Positions 24,063-31,858 of a DNA stretch of 43,802 bases are shown in pieces. This stretch comes from JAOUEA01 sp035550775 (GTDB lineage: Bacteria > Actinomycetota > UBA4738 > HRBIN12). Position 1 is the first letter of the stretch. The number at the start of each line of letters is the position of its first letter. A program made the position numbers and the translations under genes. The notes under the pieces are model-generated. The model made no database searches, was not told the origin of the DNA, and worked only from the letters and a program-made list of their open reading frames with translations. Where the stretch lies: assembly GCA_035550775.1 (NCBI GenBank), contig DASZOO010000160.1, positions 1 to 43,802 of the forward strand. The letters run 5' to 3'.

Positions 24063-24437
24063 ATGCGGAAGCTCCGTGCACGGCTCACCGTTCCGGCGGC
24101 AGCGCTGATCGTCTCGACGATGCTCGCGGCTGCCTGTTCCGGCTCGGACCCGGAGCCCACCGTCGCCGAGGACGGCGGCGTGGCGCCTGGCTCGGCCGCG
24201 ATCGGCATCGCGGACTTCGCGTTCGAGCCCACGACGCTCACGGTGGCGGCGGGCTCGATCGATATCACGATCACGAACGCCGATTCCGCCGAGCACACGT
24301 TCACGCTCGACGACGGCAGCGTCGACGAGCCGATCGCTCCCGGACAGGAGGCGACGGTCACGGTCGATCTGTCTGCGTCGATCGGGTTCCACTGCGAGAT
24401 CCACCCGGCGATGACGGGCACGATCCAGGTCGCCTGA
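24063..24437 (+). CDS. Cupredoxin-like lipoprotein
   Basis: A 124-residue exported lipoprotein. The basic start MRKLRARLTV and a hydrophobic segment end in the lipobox LAAAC, with lipidated Cys near residue 23. The mature part is a plastocyanin/azurin-like beta barrel. Candidate type-1 copper ligands are the His of EHTFTLDDG and the Cys, His and Met of FHCEIHPAMTG, in the usual order. It probably carries electrons or binds copper on the outer face of the membrane. It is convergent with the Fe-S carrier gene, 10 bp apart, and divergent from the FrhB-like gene. Confidence 0.82.
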   Translation: MRKLRARLTVPAAALIVSTMLAAACSGSDPEPTVAEDGGVAPGSAAIGIADFAFEPTTLTVAAGSIDITITNADSAEHTFTLDDGSVDEPIAPGQEATVTVDLSASIGFHCEIHPAMTGTIQVA

Positions 24438-24447
24438 GGGCGCGAAG

Positions 24448-24795
24448 TCAGAGGCTGAAGGACTCACCGCAGGCGCACTCGTGCTTGGCCTGCGGGTTCA
24501 CCATCTTCAAGCCCCCGCCCATCATCGACTCGTTGAACTCGAGCGTGGAGCCGGAGACGATCGGCACGCTGCTGGGGTCGATCAGCACGCGCAGGCCGTT
24601 CGGGGCCTGCACCACGTGATCGCCGGCGGCCGGAGCATCCTCGAGCGTGAGCTCGTAGCTGAAGCCGGAACATCCGCCGGCGGTGACGCGCACGCGCAGT
24701 GCGGCCTGGGGGCGCCCGTCACGCTCGGCCAGGGCGCGAGCTTTGACCGCGGCGGCCTCGGTGACGACGATCACGGGCGAGGTGGCGGTGTCCAT
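24448..24795 (-). CDS. A-type iron-sulfur carrier (HesB/IscA/ErpA family)
   Basis: A 115-residue A-type Fe-S cluster carrier. The three conserved cysteines are present: one in AGGCSGFSYEL and two in the C-terminal CACGESF. The order and spacing match ErpA/IscA, which deliver Fe-S clusters to apo-proteins; clients in this window could include the ferredoxin or the FrhB-like protein. The frame is open upstream, but the ATG at 24795 starts just before the conserved VIVVTEAAAVKARAL and has TATCCT 8 bp before it, with a purine-rich GGAAGG in between. It lies 49 bp downstream of the M20 gene on the same strand. Confidence 0.88.
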   Translation of the reverse strand: MDTATSPVIVVTEAAAVKARALAERDGRPQAALRVRVTAGGCSGFSYELTLEDAPAAGDHVVQAPNGLRVLIDPSSVPIVSGSTLEFNESMMGGGLKMVNPQAKHECACGESFSL

Positions 24796-24803
24796 CGCCT
24801 TCC

Positions 24804-24809
24804 AGGATA
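24804..24809 (-). promoter_or_regulatory. -10 box of the Fe-S carrier gene
   Basis: TATCCT on the minus strand, 8 bp before the ATG at 24795. It suggests a separate transcript from the upstream M20 gene. Confidence 0.5.
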
Positions 24810-24844
24810 CGCGCGTGGGCGGCGAACGCGAACCACCGTCGGGC

Positions 24845-26035
24845 CTAGGTGAGGAACGAGGCGAACATCCGCGCGTACGCGCGTGCACCGGTCACGAGCT
24901 CGTCGACGGCCACGGACTCGTTGGCCGTGTGCGCCACGCTGAGCGACCCGGGCCCACAGATCACCGTGGGTATGCGCGCTTGGTTGATGTAGAACCGCGC
25001 GTCGGTGATGCCGGTGAACCCCACGAGGCGGGGTCGCGAACCGGTCACGGCCGCCAGCGCCTCGACGGCCGTGCGCGCGATGTCGGTGTCGGGGGAGGCC
25101 TCAGCTGCCTCGGTCCACTCGCGGAGCGAGATCTCGATCTCGACCTCCGGGTGCTGCGCGCGCAACGCCTCGACGAGGGCGACGAACGGTGCGCGCACCT
25201 CGTCGGGGTCGGTCTCTCCCGGCACGATCCTGCGATCGATGTCGACCTGGCACCGGTCGGGCACGACGTTGGGCGCGCTTCCTCCGGCGATGATCGCCGC
25301 GTTGACCGTCGGACGCCCCACGAGCGCGTGTTCCCGATCGGGCAGCACCTCGGGGAGCCGGAGCAGGAATCGCGCCATCGACGTGATCGCGTTCACCCCG
25401 CGGTGAGGCTGTGATCCGTGGGCGGCCTTCCCGTACGACGTGACGGTGAACCATGCCCCTCCACGTTCTGCGAGGCCGACCTGCAGCTCACTCGGCTCCC
25501 CGACGATCGCGGCGTGCTGCGTGAGCAGTCCGCGCTCCCACAGCACGCGGGTGCCGTGAGCTCCGGCCAGCTCCTCGTCGGCCGCGAGATGGAACACGAC
25601 GGATCCCGCCAGCGGCACGCCGATGCGGCGGAGCGCGGCCCCCGCGGCGAGGGCGGCCGCGACGGGCCCCTTCATGTCGACGGCTCCGCGTCCGACGAGG
25701 AAGCCGTCGTCGTCGATCTCGCCCGCCCACGGATCGTGCCGCCAGGTGTCGAGCGAACCCGCGGGTACCACGTCGAGGTGCCCGTTCCAGGCGAGGCTCG
25801 ATCCACCGTCGATCGAGCCGAGCGCGGCCACGACGCTCGGGCGTCCGGCTTCCGATCGCACGATCGAGGGCTCGGCGCCGATCCCGGAGAGGATCTCCCC
25901 GGCCACCCCCGCGGCCTCCTCCTCGGAGCCGCCCGGATTCTCGCTCTTGGCGGCGATCAGCGCTCGTGAGAACGCCAGCACCTCGTCGGCGTCGACGGCC
26001 GCGGCAGCGGCGTCGAGCACGGCCTCATCTACCAT
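24845..26035 (-). CDS. M20-family metallo-amidohydrolase (ArgE/DapE/ACY1 type)
   Basis: A 396-residue zinc amidohydrolase/peptidase. Metal-site motifs: NGHLDVVPAG (His, Asp), GRGAVDMKG (bridging Asp), AADEELAG (catalytic Glu then metal Glu), and C-terminal VAHTANESVAVDEL (His). GKAAHGSQPHRGVNAI marks the dimerisation/lid domain. The family removes acyl groups from amino acids or cleaves dipeptides (acetylornithine, succinyl-DAP, N-acyl amino acids); which one is not decided by context. The ATG at 26035 is set by TAGCAT 8 bp before it. It diverges from the CoA diphosphatase gene with just 8 bp between start codons. Confidence 0.88.
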   Translation of the reverse strand: MVDEAVLDAAAAAVDADEVLAFSRALIAAKSENPGGSEEEAAGVAGEILSGIGAEPSIVRSEAGRPSVVAALGSIDGGSSLAWNGHLDVVPAGSLDTWRHDPWAGEIDDDGFLVGRGAVDMKGPVAAALAAGAALRRIGVPLAGSVVFHLAADEELAGAHGTRVLWERGLLTQHAAIVGEPSELQVGLAERGGAWFTVTSYGKAAHGSQPHRGVNAITSMARFLLRLPEVLPDREHALVGRPTVNAAIIAGGSAPNVVPDRCQVDIDRRIVPGETDPDEVRAPFVALVEALRAQHPEVEIEISLREWTEAAEASPDTDIARTAVEALAAVTGSRPRLVGFTGITDARFYINQARIPTVICGPGSLSVAHTANESVAVDELVTGARAYARMFASFLT

Positions 26036-26049
26036 GGCGCGCGATGCTA
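26030..26049. promoter_or_regulatory. Interlocked divergent leaderless promoters (M20 / NUDIX)
   Basis: Plus: TACCAT (26030-26035), 8 bp, ATG at 26044. Minus: TAGCAT (26044-26049), 8 bp, ATG at 26035-26033. The same 8 bp (GGCGCGCG) is the spacer for both. Each -10 box contains the other gene's start codon. The two promoters cannot be occupied at once, so mutually exclusive initiation is expected. Confidence 0.6.
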
Positions 26050-26625
26050 CACGCCGACGAGACGGCGTCGCTCGCCGCGGCGCTCGACGCCGACCCCTCA
26101 CCCGTGCCCGGGGCCGGGGACCGCCTGGCCGCCGTCCTCGCGCCGATCGTGCTCGAACCCCGGCCGGCGCTGATCCTCACCGTGCGCGCCGCGGCGCTGT
26201 CGCGCCACGCCGGCGAGGTCTCGTTCCCGGGCGGCTTGCAGGACCCCGGCGAGACGCTGGCCCAGACGGCGTTGCGCGAAGCGCACGAGGAGATCGGTCT
26301 CGACCCGTCGGCGCCGCGACTGCTGGGTGCCCTCCCCGCCGTGCACACGTTCGTGAGCGGCATCTTGGTGGTGCCCTTCGTGGCATCGATCGACCGCACC
26401 CCGACGTTCACGGTCAACGAGGGCGAGATCGACGAGGTGCTCATGTTCGGTCTCGAACGCCTGGCACGTGCGGAGCGCCGCGTGAGTTTCCGTCGTCCCG
26501 GCGGTCGCGTGTGGCGCGGATTCGCCTACGAGCTCGACGGGCACACGGTCTGGGGGGCGACCGGGTGGATGCTCCACACGCTGCTCGAGACGATCAGGAA
26601 GGAGACGACGTGGCCGATGCCGTGA
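26044..26625 (+). CDS. NUDIX hydrolase, CoA diphosphatase type
   Basis: A 193-residue NUDIX protein. The NUDIX box is intact: GGLQDPGETLAQTALREAHEEIGL. The segment before it (LSRHAGEVSFPGG) is the signature of the CoA-pyrophosphatase subgroup, which cuts CoA to 3'-phospho-AMP and phosphopantetheine. Length fits NudL/NUDT7-like enzymes. It is the first gene of a three-gene operon; the next protein has a CoA-binding fold. The ATG at 26044 is fixed by the -10 TACCAT 8 bp upstream and by the conserved core beginning ~30 residues later. Confidence 0.85.
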   Translation: MLHADETASLAAALDADPSPVPGAGDRLAAVLAPIVLEPRPALILTVRAAALSRHAGEVSFPGGLQDPGETLAQTALREAHEEIGLDPSAPRLLGALPAVHTFVSGILVVPFVASIDRTPTFTVNEGEIDEVLMFGLERLARAERRVSFRRPGGRVWRGFAYELDGHTVWGATGWMLHTLLETIRKETTWPMP

Positions 26626-27056
26626 ACGCCGTGGTTCCAGAGGACCGGGAGCTCCGCCTCCTGCTGGGCGAGGCCCGCACGATCGCCGTGGTCGGGCTCT
26701 CGTCCAAGCCGGGCCGGCCCTCGCTCGACGTCGCCGCCTACCTGCAGGGCCGCGGATACCACATCGTGCCGGTGAACCCGCTGGAGACCGAGGTGCTCGG
26801 CGAGCGAGCCTACGCGACGCTGCGCGACATCCCCGACGACATCGGGATCGACGTGGTCGACGTGTTCCGCAGAGCCGAGGAGACGCCCGAGATCGCCCGT
26901 GATGCCGTTGCGATCGGCGCGAAGGTCCTCTGGTTGCAGGACGGCATCGTGAGCGACGAGGCCTACCGCATCGCGATCGAGGGCGGGCTCGAGGTCATCA
27001 TGGGTGTCTGCATCAGGCGAACCGACATCCGACTGAACCAGGAGGGAACCGCATGA
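26610..27056 (+). CDS. CoA-binding-domain protein (YccU-like, COG1832)
   Basis: A 148-residue Rossmann-fold protein of the stand-alone CoA-binding type. Seen: TIAVVGLSSKPGRPSLDVAAYL, GYHIVPVNPLETEVLGERAY, DVVDVFRRAEETPEIARDAV, LWLQDGIVSDEA and MGVCIRRTDIRL. The biochemical function of this family is unknown; a CoA- or nucleotide-binding role is assumed from the fold. GTG at 26610 is used because AGGAAGGAG lies about 9 bp upstream; it overlaps the NUDIX gene by 16 bp, so translation is coupled. A second in-frame GTG at 26622 overlaps the NUDIX stop (GTGA) but lacks a ribosome site. The stop overlaps the next ATG. Confidence 0.85.
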   Translation: MADAVNAVVPEDRELRLLLGEARTIAVVGLSSKPGRPSLDVAAYLQGRGYHIVPVNPLETEVLGERAYATLRDIPDDIGIDVVDVFRRAEETPEIARDAVAIGAKVLWLQDGIVSDEAYRIAIEGGLEVIMGVCIRRTDIRLNQEGTA

Positions 27057-27220
27057 CCGCGTGGGAGTACTTCGTCGCGCCGCTGCTCGAGCACAACCCG
27101 GGAGAGATCCTGAACACGTTCGGTGACGATGGATGGGAGTTGGTGTCGGTGGTCGCGCAGCCCACGCCGTCGGGAGCCCAGTCGACGGTCGCCTACATGA
27201 AGCGTCCCAAGGACGCCTGA
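27053..27220 (+). CDS. DUF4177-like small protein, 55 residues
   Basis: A 55-residue protein starting at an ATG that overlaps the preceding stop (ATGA), with AGGAGGGAACC just upstream. The pattern MTAWEYFVAPLL...ILNTFGDDGWELVSVV matches the short DUF4177 family (WEY, LN..G..GWELV), whose function is unknown. The tight overlap implies co-production with the CoA-binding protein. Its stop lies 4 bp from the convergent sugar dehydrogenase. Confidence 0.75.
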   Translation: MTAWEYFVAPLLEHNPGEILNTFGDDGWELVSVVAQPTPSGAQSTVAYMKRPKDA

Positions 27221-27224
27221 GCAC

Positions 27225-28436
27225 TCAGCTCCGGCCGGGGGGCCGGCGCCGAAGGCGCCAGCCCGCGGCGAACCGAACGGCGAGCGCGCCGGCCAGCACG
27301 CCCAACGCTCCGATCGCGAGCCAGGAGCGCCACCGGCCGGTGTCGGGCGGCTGGGTCGCAGCCTGAGGCGGCCCCGTCGCCGACGGGGTGACCGGGGGCG
27401 GGGTGGTCGACGCCGAGGGCGAGGACCGGGCTCCCTCGAGCGTCCAGATCGAGTCGGCGGTCGCCACGTAGAGGTCGCCGCCGGGGCCGACGAGCACGTC
27501 GGTCACGCCCGACGGGAAGGACGCCATCTCCTCGACCCGGCCGGTGGCTCGCTCCGACGCTCGTAGGCGCCACAGGCGTCCGTCGAAGGAGCCGAACCAC
27601 ACGTCGCCGTCCACGACCGCACACCCCGTGAGCGCGATCGGGTCCGGGAAGACGACGAGGGGGTCCCGGAACCGATCGTCGCCGGCCGCGCCCGTCACGG
27701 CCGGCCAGCCGTAGTTCGTTCCCGGCTCGATCAGGTTCACCTCGTCGTCCCGGTCCGGGCCGTTCTCCGTCTCCCAGAGCTCGCCGGTGTCGGGGTCGAC
27801 GCAGAGCCCGAACGAGTTCCGGTGTCCGATCGACCAGACGACGTCGTCGGGACCGAACGGATTGCTCGCCGGGACCGTCCCCTCGTCCGTCAGCCGCACG
27901 ATCTTCCCGCCGATGTCTCCCGGATCCTGCGCGCGATCGGGGTCGTGCGCCTCGCCGAGCGAGACGAACAGGGTCCCGTCGCGTCCGAATGCGAGGTCGC
28001 CACCGTTGTGGTATCCGGCGTCGGCGCTGAGCCCGTCGAGCAACGCCTCGGGTGCGCCTGCGGCGGCGTCGCCGGCAGCCCGCACGCGCACGAGACGGTT
28101 CCGCCCGTCCGTCGGGTCGGACAGGTACAGGTAGACCCAGGGCTCTCGCTCGAATTCGGGGTGGACGGCGATGCCCAGCAGGCCTCGTTCGGCACCCGGG
28201 ATCACCGGCAGGGTCACGAACGGCCGTGGGAGCAGTCGGCCGTCGGGCGTCACGATGCGGACCTTCCCGGTCTCCTTCTCGGTGAAGAACAGCCTGCCGT
28301 CGGGGGCGAAGGCCATGTTGGTCGGGAACGCGAGGTCCTCGAGGAAGGGCGCGGGATCGCGCTCGGCCGCATCCAGGGTCGCGGCAGGCGCGAGGACGAG
28401 CACGATCGATGCGACCGTCAGACAGGCACGTCGCAT
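27225..28436 (-). CDS. PQQ-type sugar dehydrogenase, membrane-anchored
   Basis: A 403-residue exported beta-propeller protein of the glucose/sorbosone dehydrogenase (GSDH) family. Signal peptide MRRACLTVASIVLVLAPAATLDA. Family motifs: LAFPTNMAFAPDGRLFFTEK, GLLGIAVHPEF, AGYHNGGDLAFGRDGTLFVS (catalytic His region), AQDPGDIGGKIVRL and SIGHRNSFGLCVDP with ENGPDRDDEVN. After the propeller, a Ser/Thr/Pro linker (residues ~335-365) leads to a C-terminal helix SWLAIGALGVLAGALAVRFAAGW and a basic tail, i.e. a membrane anchor. It likely oxidises aldose sugars outside the cell if PQQ is available. ATG has TACGGT 6 bp upstream. Confidence 0.85.
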   Translation of the reverse strand: MRRACLTVASIVLVLAPAATLDAAERDPAPFLEDLAFPTNMAFAPDGRLFFTEKETGKVRIVTPDGRLLPRPFVTLPVIPGAERGLLGIAVHPEFEREPWVYLYLSDPTDGRNRLVRVRAAGDAAAGAPEALLDGLSADAGYHNGGDLAFGRDGTLFVSLGEAHDPDRAQDPGDIGGKIVRLTDEGTVPASNPFGPDDVVWSIGHRNSFGLCVDPDTGELWETENGPDRDDEVNLIEPGTNYGWPAVTGAAGDDRFRDPLVVFPDPIALTGCAVVDGDVWFGSFDGRLWRLRASERATGRVEEMASFPSGVTDVLVGPGGDLYVATADSIWTLEGARSSPSASTTPPPVTPSATGPPQAATQPPDTGRWRSWLAIGALGVLAGALAVRFAAGWRLRRRPPGRS

Positions 28437-28442
28437 CCCTGG

Positions 28443-28448
28443 ACCGTA
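28443..28448 (-). promoter_or_regulatory. -10 box of the sugar dehydrogenase gene (leaderless)
   Basis: TACGGT on the minus strand, 6 bp before the ATG at 28436. It separates this gene transcriptionally from the transsulfuration operon upstream. Confidence 0.5.
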
Positions 28449-28488
28449 TCGCGAGACGGGTCGTCGGACGGGCGTCCCCTCGGGCCGA

Positions 28489-29628
28489 TCACGACAGGGC
28501 CTGGTCGAGGTCCTCGATCAGGTCGTCGGGATGCTCGATGCCCACGGACAGCCGAACGAGGTCGGCGGGCACCGCGAGCGGCGAACCGGCCACGCTCGCG
28601 TGGGTCATCGGGCCGGGCACCTCGATCAGCGATTCGACCCCGCCGAGGGATTCGGCCAGGAAGAACAGACGCGTTCGGCGGGCGACGTCGAGCGCCTTCT
28701 CGGCGCTGCGGACCCGGAACGACACCATGCCGCCGAACCCCGCCATCTGCCGGGCGGCGACGTCGTGGCCCGGGTGATCGTCCGACCCCGGATAGAGCAC
28801 GGTGGTCACGGCCGGATGGGTGCGCAGGTAGCCGGCGACCGCGCCGGCGCCCGCGGAGTGTGCCCGCATCCGCACGGCCAGCGTCTTCAGCCCTCGGAGC
28901 GCGAGATAGCTGTCCATCGGACCCGGCACGGCGCCCACGGCGTTCACGAGGAAGCTCAGCCGCTCGATCCATTCCTCGTCGCTCGTGACGATCGCGCCGC
29001 CGATCAGGTCAGAGTGTCCGCCGATGTACTTCGTCACGCTGTGCACGACCGCGTCGGCGCCGAGCGCCAGCGGACGCTGGAGCGCCGGCGTCGCGAACGT
29101 GTTGTCGACGACGACGCGGGCCCCGTGCTCGTGCGCCACGGCGGTCACGGCGGCGATGTCGACGATCTTCAGCAGGGGGTTCGACGGGGTCTCGATCCAC
29201 ACCAGCCGCGTGGTGGGTCCGAGCGCCGCCGAGAGAGCCGCGACGTCGCGCAGGTCGACGGTCGAGAAGCCGAGGCCCCATCGGGCCAGCACCTTCGACA
29301 GGAGCCGGTACGTGCCGCCGTACACGTCGTCGGCCAGCACGACGTGGTCGCCGGGGCGGAGGGTGAGTAGCAGCGTGGTCTCGGCTCCCAGCCCGCTGGC
29401 GAACGCGAAGCCACGTTCCCCACCCTCGAGCGAGGCCAGCGCCTGCTGAAACGCTTCCCGTGTCGGGTTCCCGCCGCGCGCGTAGTCCCAGACCTTCGGG
29501 CTCCCCACCTCTGGCTGTGCGTAGGTCGACGTCTGGTAGATCGGCACGTTCACGGACCCGTAGGTCGCATCGGGGTCCTGACCGGCGTGGATCGCCCGCG
29601 TCTCGAACCGTAGACGGTCGTCGGTCAT
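28489..29628 (-). CDS. Cystathionine gamma-synthase/gamma-lyase (PLP enzyme)
   Basis: A 379-residue Cys/Met-metabolism PLP enzyme. Seen: ETRAIHAGQDPDATYGSVNVPIYQTSTY, YARGGNPTREAFQ, FASGLGAETTLLLTL, WIETPSNPLLKIVDI, VVDNTFATPALQRPL, and HSVTKYIGGHSDLIGG with the Schiff-base Lys. The C-terminus has ESLGGVESLIEVP...LVRLSVGIEHPDDLI. It forms or splits cystathionine; synthase versus lyase cannot be decided by motif. It is the third gene of an operon with cystathionine beta-synthase, as in the mycobacterial cbs-metB neighbourhood. ATG 29628 is preceded by a good AGGAGG site in the 10-bp gap. Confidence 0.9.
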   Translation of the reverse strand: MTDDRLRFETRAIHAGQDPDATYGSVNVPIYQTSTYAQPEVGSPKVWDYARGGNPTREAFQQALASLEGGERGFAFASGLGAETTLLLTLRPGDHVVLADDVYGGTYRLLSKVLARWGLGFSTVDLRDVAALSAALGPTTRLVWIETPSNPLLKIVDIAAVTAVAHEHGARVVVDNTFATPALQRPLALGADAVVHSVTKYIGGHSDLIGGAIVTSDEEWIERLSFLVNAVGAVPGPMDSYLALRGLKTLAVRMRAHSAGAGAVAGYLRTHPAVTTVLYPGSDDHPGHDVAARQMAGFGGMVSFRVRSAEKALDVARRTRLFFLAESLGGVESLIEVPGPMTHASVAGSPLAVPADLVRLSVGIEHPDDLIEDLDQALS

Positions 29629-29638
29629 CCGAGCCTCC

Positions 29639-30478
29639 TCATCGCAGTTCGGGCGGCGCCTTCCAGCCGCGAGCGCGGAGCTCGTCGAGCGCGTCGGCCC
29701 CTTCTCGCACCCGCGCCCACAGCATGGCCTTGCGCTTCGCGTCGTGACCGGGTGCGAACTCGCCGCGCACCAGTCGATCGCAAGAGGGCTCACCGCAGGC
29801 GCAGTAGGCGAACATCGGGACGGCCTCACGTGGCGCGGCGACGCCTCGTCGATACGGCACCGCCGGAAGCGTCGCCGAGGGCACGACGATCACGCCCTCC
29901 CGAGGGTCTCCCGGAGCGAACCGCTTCCCGTCGAGGGCGTAGAGCCCGGTCAGAGCGGCGAGCGCGGCGTCGACGCCGTCGGCCGAGCGCAGCTCGTCGG
30001 TCCGCACCCCCCGGGACCGGAGGACGGCGGTGCGCCACGCCCGCTTCGCAACGCCCTTGGGTGCCAGGCATCCGGCGAGCACGACGGCCGTCGCATGAGG
30101 GAAGACCTCGATCGCTCGTCCCCGAGGGCTGCCCGCCGAGTACGCCGGAAACCCGGCCGCGGCGGCCTGGCCGAACACCTCGAAGCCCACCTCCATCCAG
30201 GCGAAGAAGCGGTTGCCCGCCCCGTGCGCTTCGCTCGGGGTGTTGAACGAGGAGATGTTGAGTGCCGCGAGCTCACGCTCGGTCGATCGCGAGCGGCCCG
30301 AGGCGGCCCAGCGCGGGGGGGAGTCGATCGCGACCACGTCGGGACGCAGGTCCCGGATCAGCCGCTCGACGTCATCGACGTGGCTCCGCGAGGAGACGTG
30401 CAGAGGCACGAGGCGCTCGTCGAGCAGCACGATGTCGAGGCCCTTGGCCACGCCGACGTCGATGCCGAGCGAGCGCAA
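29639..30478 (-). CDS. DUF429 protein (predicted RNase H-fold) with C-terminal CxCG motif
   Basis: A 279-residue protein resembling the DUF429/COG2410 family, predicted nucleases of the RNase H fold. Seen: MRSLGIDVGVAKG (first Asp), VVAIDSPPRWA (second Asp), NISSFNTPSEAHG, and RAIEVFPHATAV (acidic strand). The C-terminal region CACGEPSCDRLVRGEFAPGHDAKRK (about residues 225-250, written here as CACGEPSCDRL then FAPGHDAK) looks like a small metal-binding extension. Function is unknown. It lies 6 bp after the cystathionine beta-synthase stop and 10 bp before the gamma-synthase start, so it is part of the operon. The start is TTG with a weak ribosome site, suggesting low expression. Confidence 0.68.
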   Translation of the reverse strand: MRSLGIDVGVAKGLDIVLLDERLVPLHVSSRSHVDDVERLIRDLRPDVVAIDSPPRWAASGRSRSTERELAALNISSFNTPSEAHGAGNRFFAWMEVGFEVFGQAAAAGFPAYSAGSPRGRAIEVFPHATAVVLAGCLAPKGVAKRAWRTAVLRSRGVRTDELRSADGVDAALAALTGLYALDGKRFAPGDPREGVIVVPSATLPAVPYRRGVAAPREAVPMFAYCACGEPSCDRLVRGEFAPGHDAKRKAMLWARVREGADALDELRARGWKAPPELR

Positions 30479-30484
30479 CGCCGG

Positions 30485-31858
30485 CTACCGCGCTTGCCGG
30501 CGGTGCGCCAGGAAGTCGAGGAGGTCGCTGCGCGTGAGCACGCCGAGCACCTGCCCCGCTTTCGAGACGAGCACGGCCGGTGCGTGTTCCAGCTGCTCGA
30601 ACGCCGATTCGATCGGCCGATCCCATTCCACGAGCGGGATCGGGGGCGCCATGACCTCCGCCACGTCGGCTTGGAGCGCGTCGGGGTCGCGGAAGACTCG
30701 CTCGAGCAGCTCGCGATCGCGGATCGAGCCGACGAACTGCGACACGTCGGTGGACCCCTCGCGCACGACCGGGGCCTGGGAGATCGAGCTCGCCTGGAGC
30801 ACGTCGACCGCTTGGCGGACCTTGTCGTGCGCGCCGACGGTGATCAACGGGGGGAGTTCGGGGCCCTTGGCCGACAACACCTGCTCCACCGTCGTGACCT
30901 CGGGACCCTCGAGGAAACCGTACTGACGCATCCATCCGTCGGAGTAGAGCTTCGAGAGGTAGTTCCGGCCGGTGTCGGGCAGCAGCACGACGATCGTGGC
31001 GTCGGCGTCGTAGTCGCGAGCGACTTCGAGCGCCGCGTAGACCGCCGAGCCGCCCGACCCCCCCACCAAGATGCCTTCCTGCCGGGTGACCGCCCTGGCC
31101 GTGAGGAAGGCTTCTCGGTCGGGCACCCTGACCCACCGGTCGACGATGTCGGGGTCGAACGTCTCCGGGAAGAAGTCCTCGCCGATGCCCTCGGTGAGAT
31201 AGGGACGGGGCTCGTCGCCGGTGTACACGGACCCCTCGGTGTCGGCGCCGACGATCACGACGTCGGGGTTCCGCGCCTTCAGGGATCGGCCCACCCCGGT
31301 GATCGTGCCCCCGGTGCCGACGCCCGCCACGAACACGTCGATCGCCCCGTCGGTCTGCTCCCAGATCTCCGGGCCGGTCGAGTCGAAGTGTGCCGCCGGG
31401 TTCTCCTGGTTGAAGTACTGGTTCGGTTGATAGGCGCCGGGGATCTCGTCGGCGAGGCGGGACGCGACCGAGTAGTAGGACTCGGGCGACTCGCGCGGAA
31501 CCGAGGTCGGCGTGATGATCACCTCGGCGCCGTATGCGCGGAGCAAGGAGATCTTCTCCTGGCTCATCTTGTCGGGCATCACGAAGATGCAGCGGTATCC
31601 CCTGACCGCCGCGGCGATCGCCAGCCCGTGCCCGGTGTTGCCCGATGTCGGCTCCACGATCGTGCCGCCCGGCCGGAGCGCGCCCTCCCGCTCGGCGGCC
31701 TCGATCATGCGGATGCCGATGCGGTCCTTGACCGATCCGCCGGGGTTGAGCAATTCGAGCTTGGCCAGGATCTCGGGGCGGAGGCCTCGGGTGACGGCGC
31801 GCAGCCGCACCAGGGGGGTGTTCCCCATGGCGTCGAGGAACGTCTCCAAGACCTGCAT
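30485..31858 (-). CDS. cbs: Cystathionine beta-synthase with C-terminal CBS-domain pair
   Basis: A 457-residue PLP enzyme making cystathionine from serine and homocysteine. Seen: MGNTPLVRLR, LELLNPGGSVKDRIG with the Schiff-base Lys, VEPTSGNTGHGLA, AGVGTGGTITGVGR (phosphate loop) and QEGILVGGSGGSAVYAA. From about residue 330 a Bateman module (two CBS domains) includes SISQAPVV and HAPAVLVSKAGQVLGVLTRSDLLDFL. Length and layout match the mycobacterial enzyme. It leads a three-gene operon. ATG 31858 follows the ribosome site AAAGGGG. The reading frame is open far upstream, but homology begins at QVLETFLDAMGNTPL. Confidence 0.92.
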   Translation of the reverse strand: MQVLETFLDAMGNTPLVRLRAVTRGLRPEILAKLELLNPGGSVKDRIGIRMIEAAEREGALRPGGTIVEPTSGNTGHGLAIAAAVRGYRCIFVMPDKMSQEKISLLRAYGAEVIITPTSVPRESPESYYSVASRLADEIPGAYQPNQYFNQENPAAHFDSTGPEIWEQTDGAIDVFVAGVGTGGTITGVGRSLKARNPDVVIVGADTEGSVYTGDEPRPYLTEGIGEDFFPETFDPDIVDRWVRVPDREAFLTARAVTRQEGILVGGSGGSAVYAALEVARDYDADATIVVLLPDTGRNYLSKLYSDGWMRQYGFLEGPEVTTVEQVLSAKGPELPPLITVGAHDKVRQAVDVLQASSISQAPVVREGSTDVSQFVGSIRDRELLERVFRDPDALQADVAEVMAPPIPLVEWDRPIESAFEQLEHAPAVLVSKAGQVLGVLTRSDLLDFLAHRRQAR

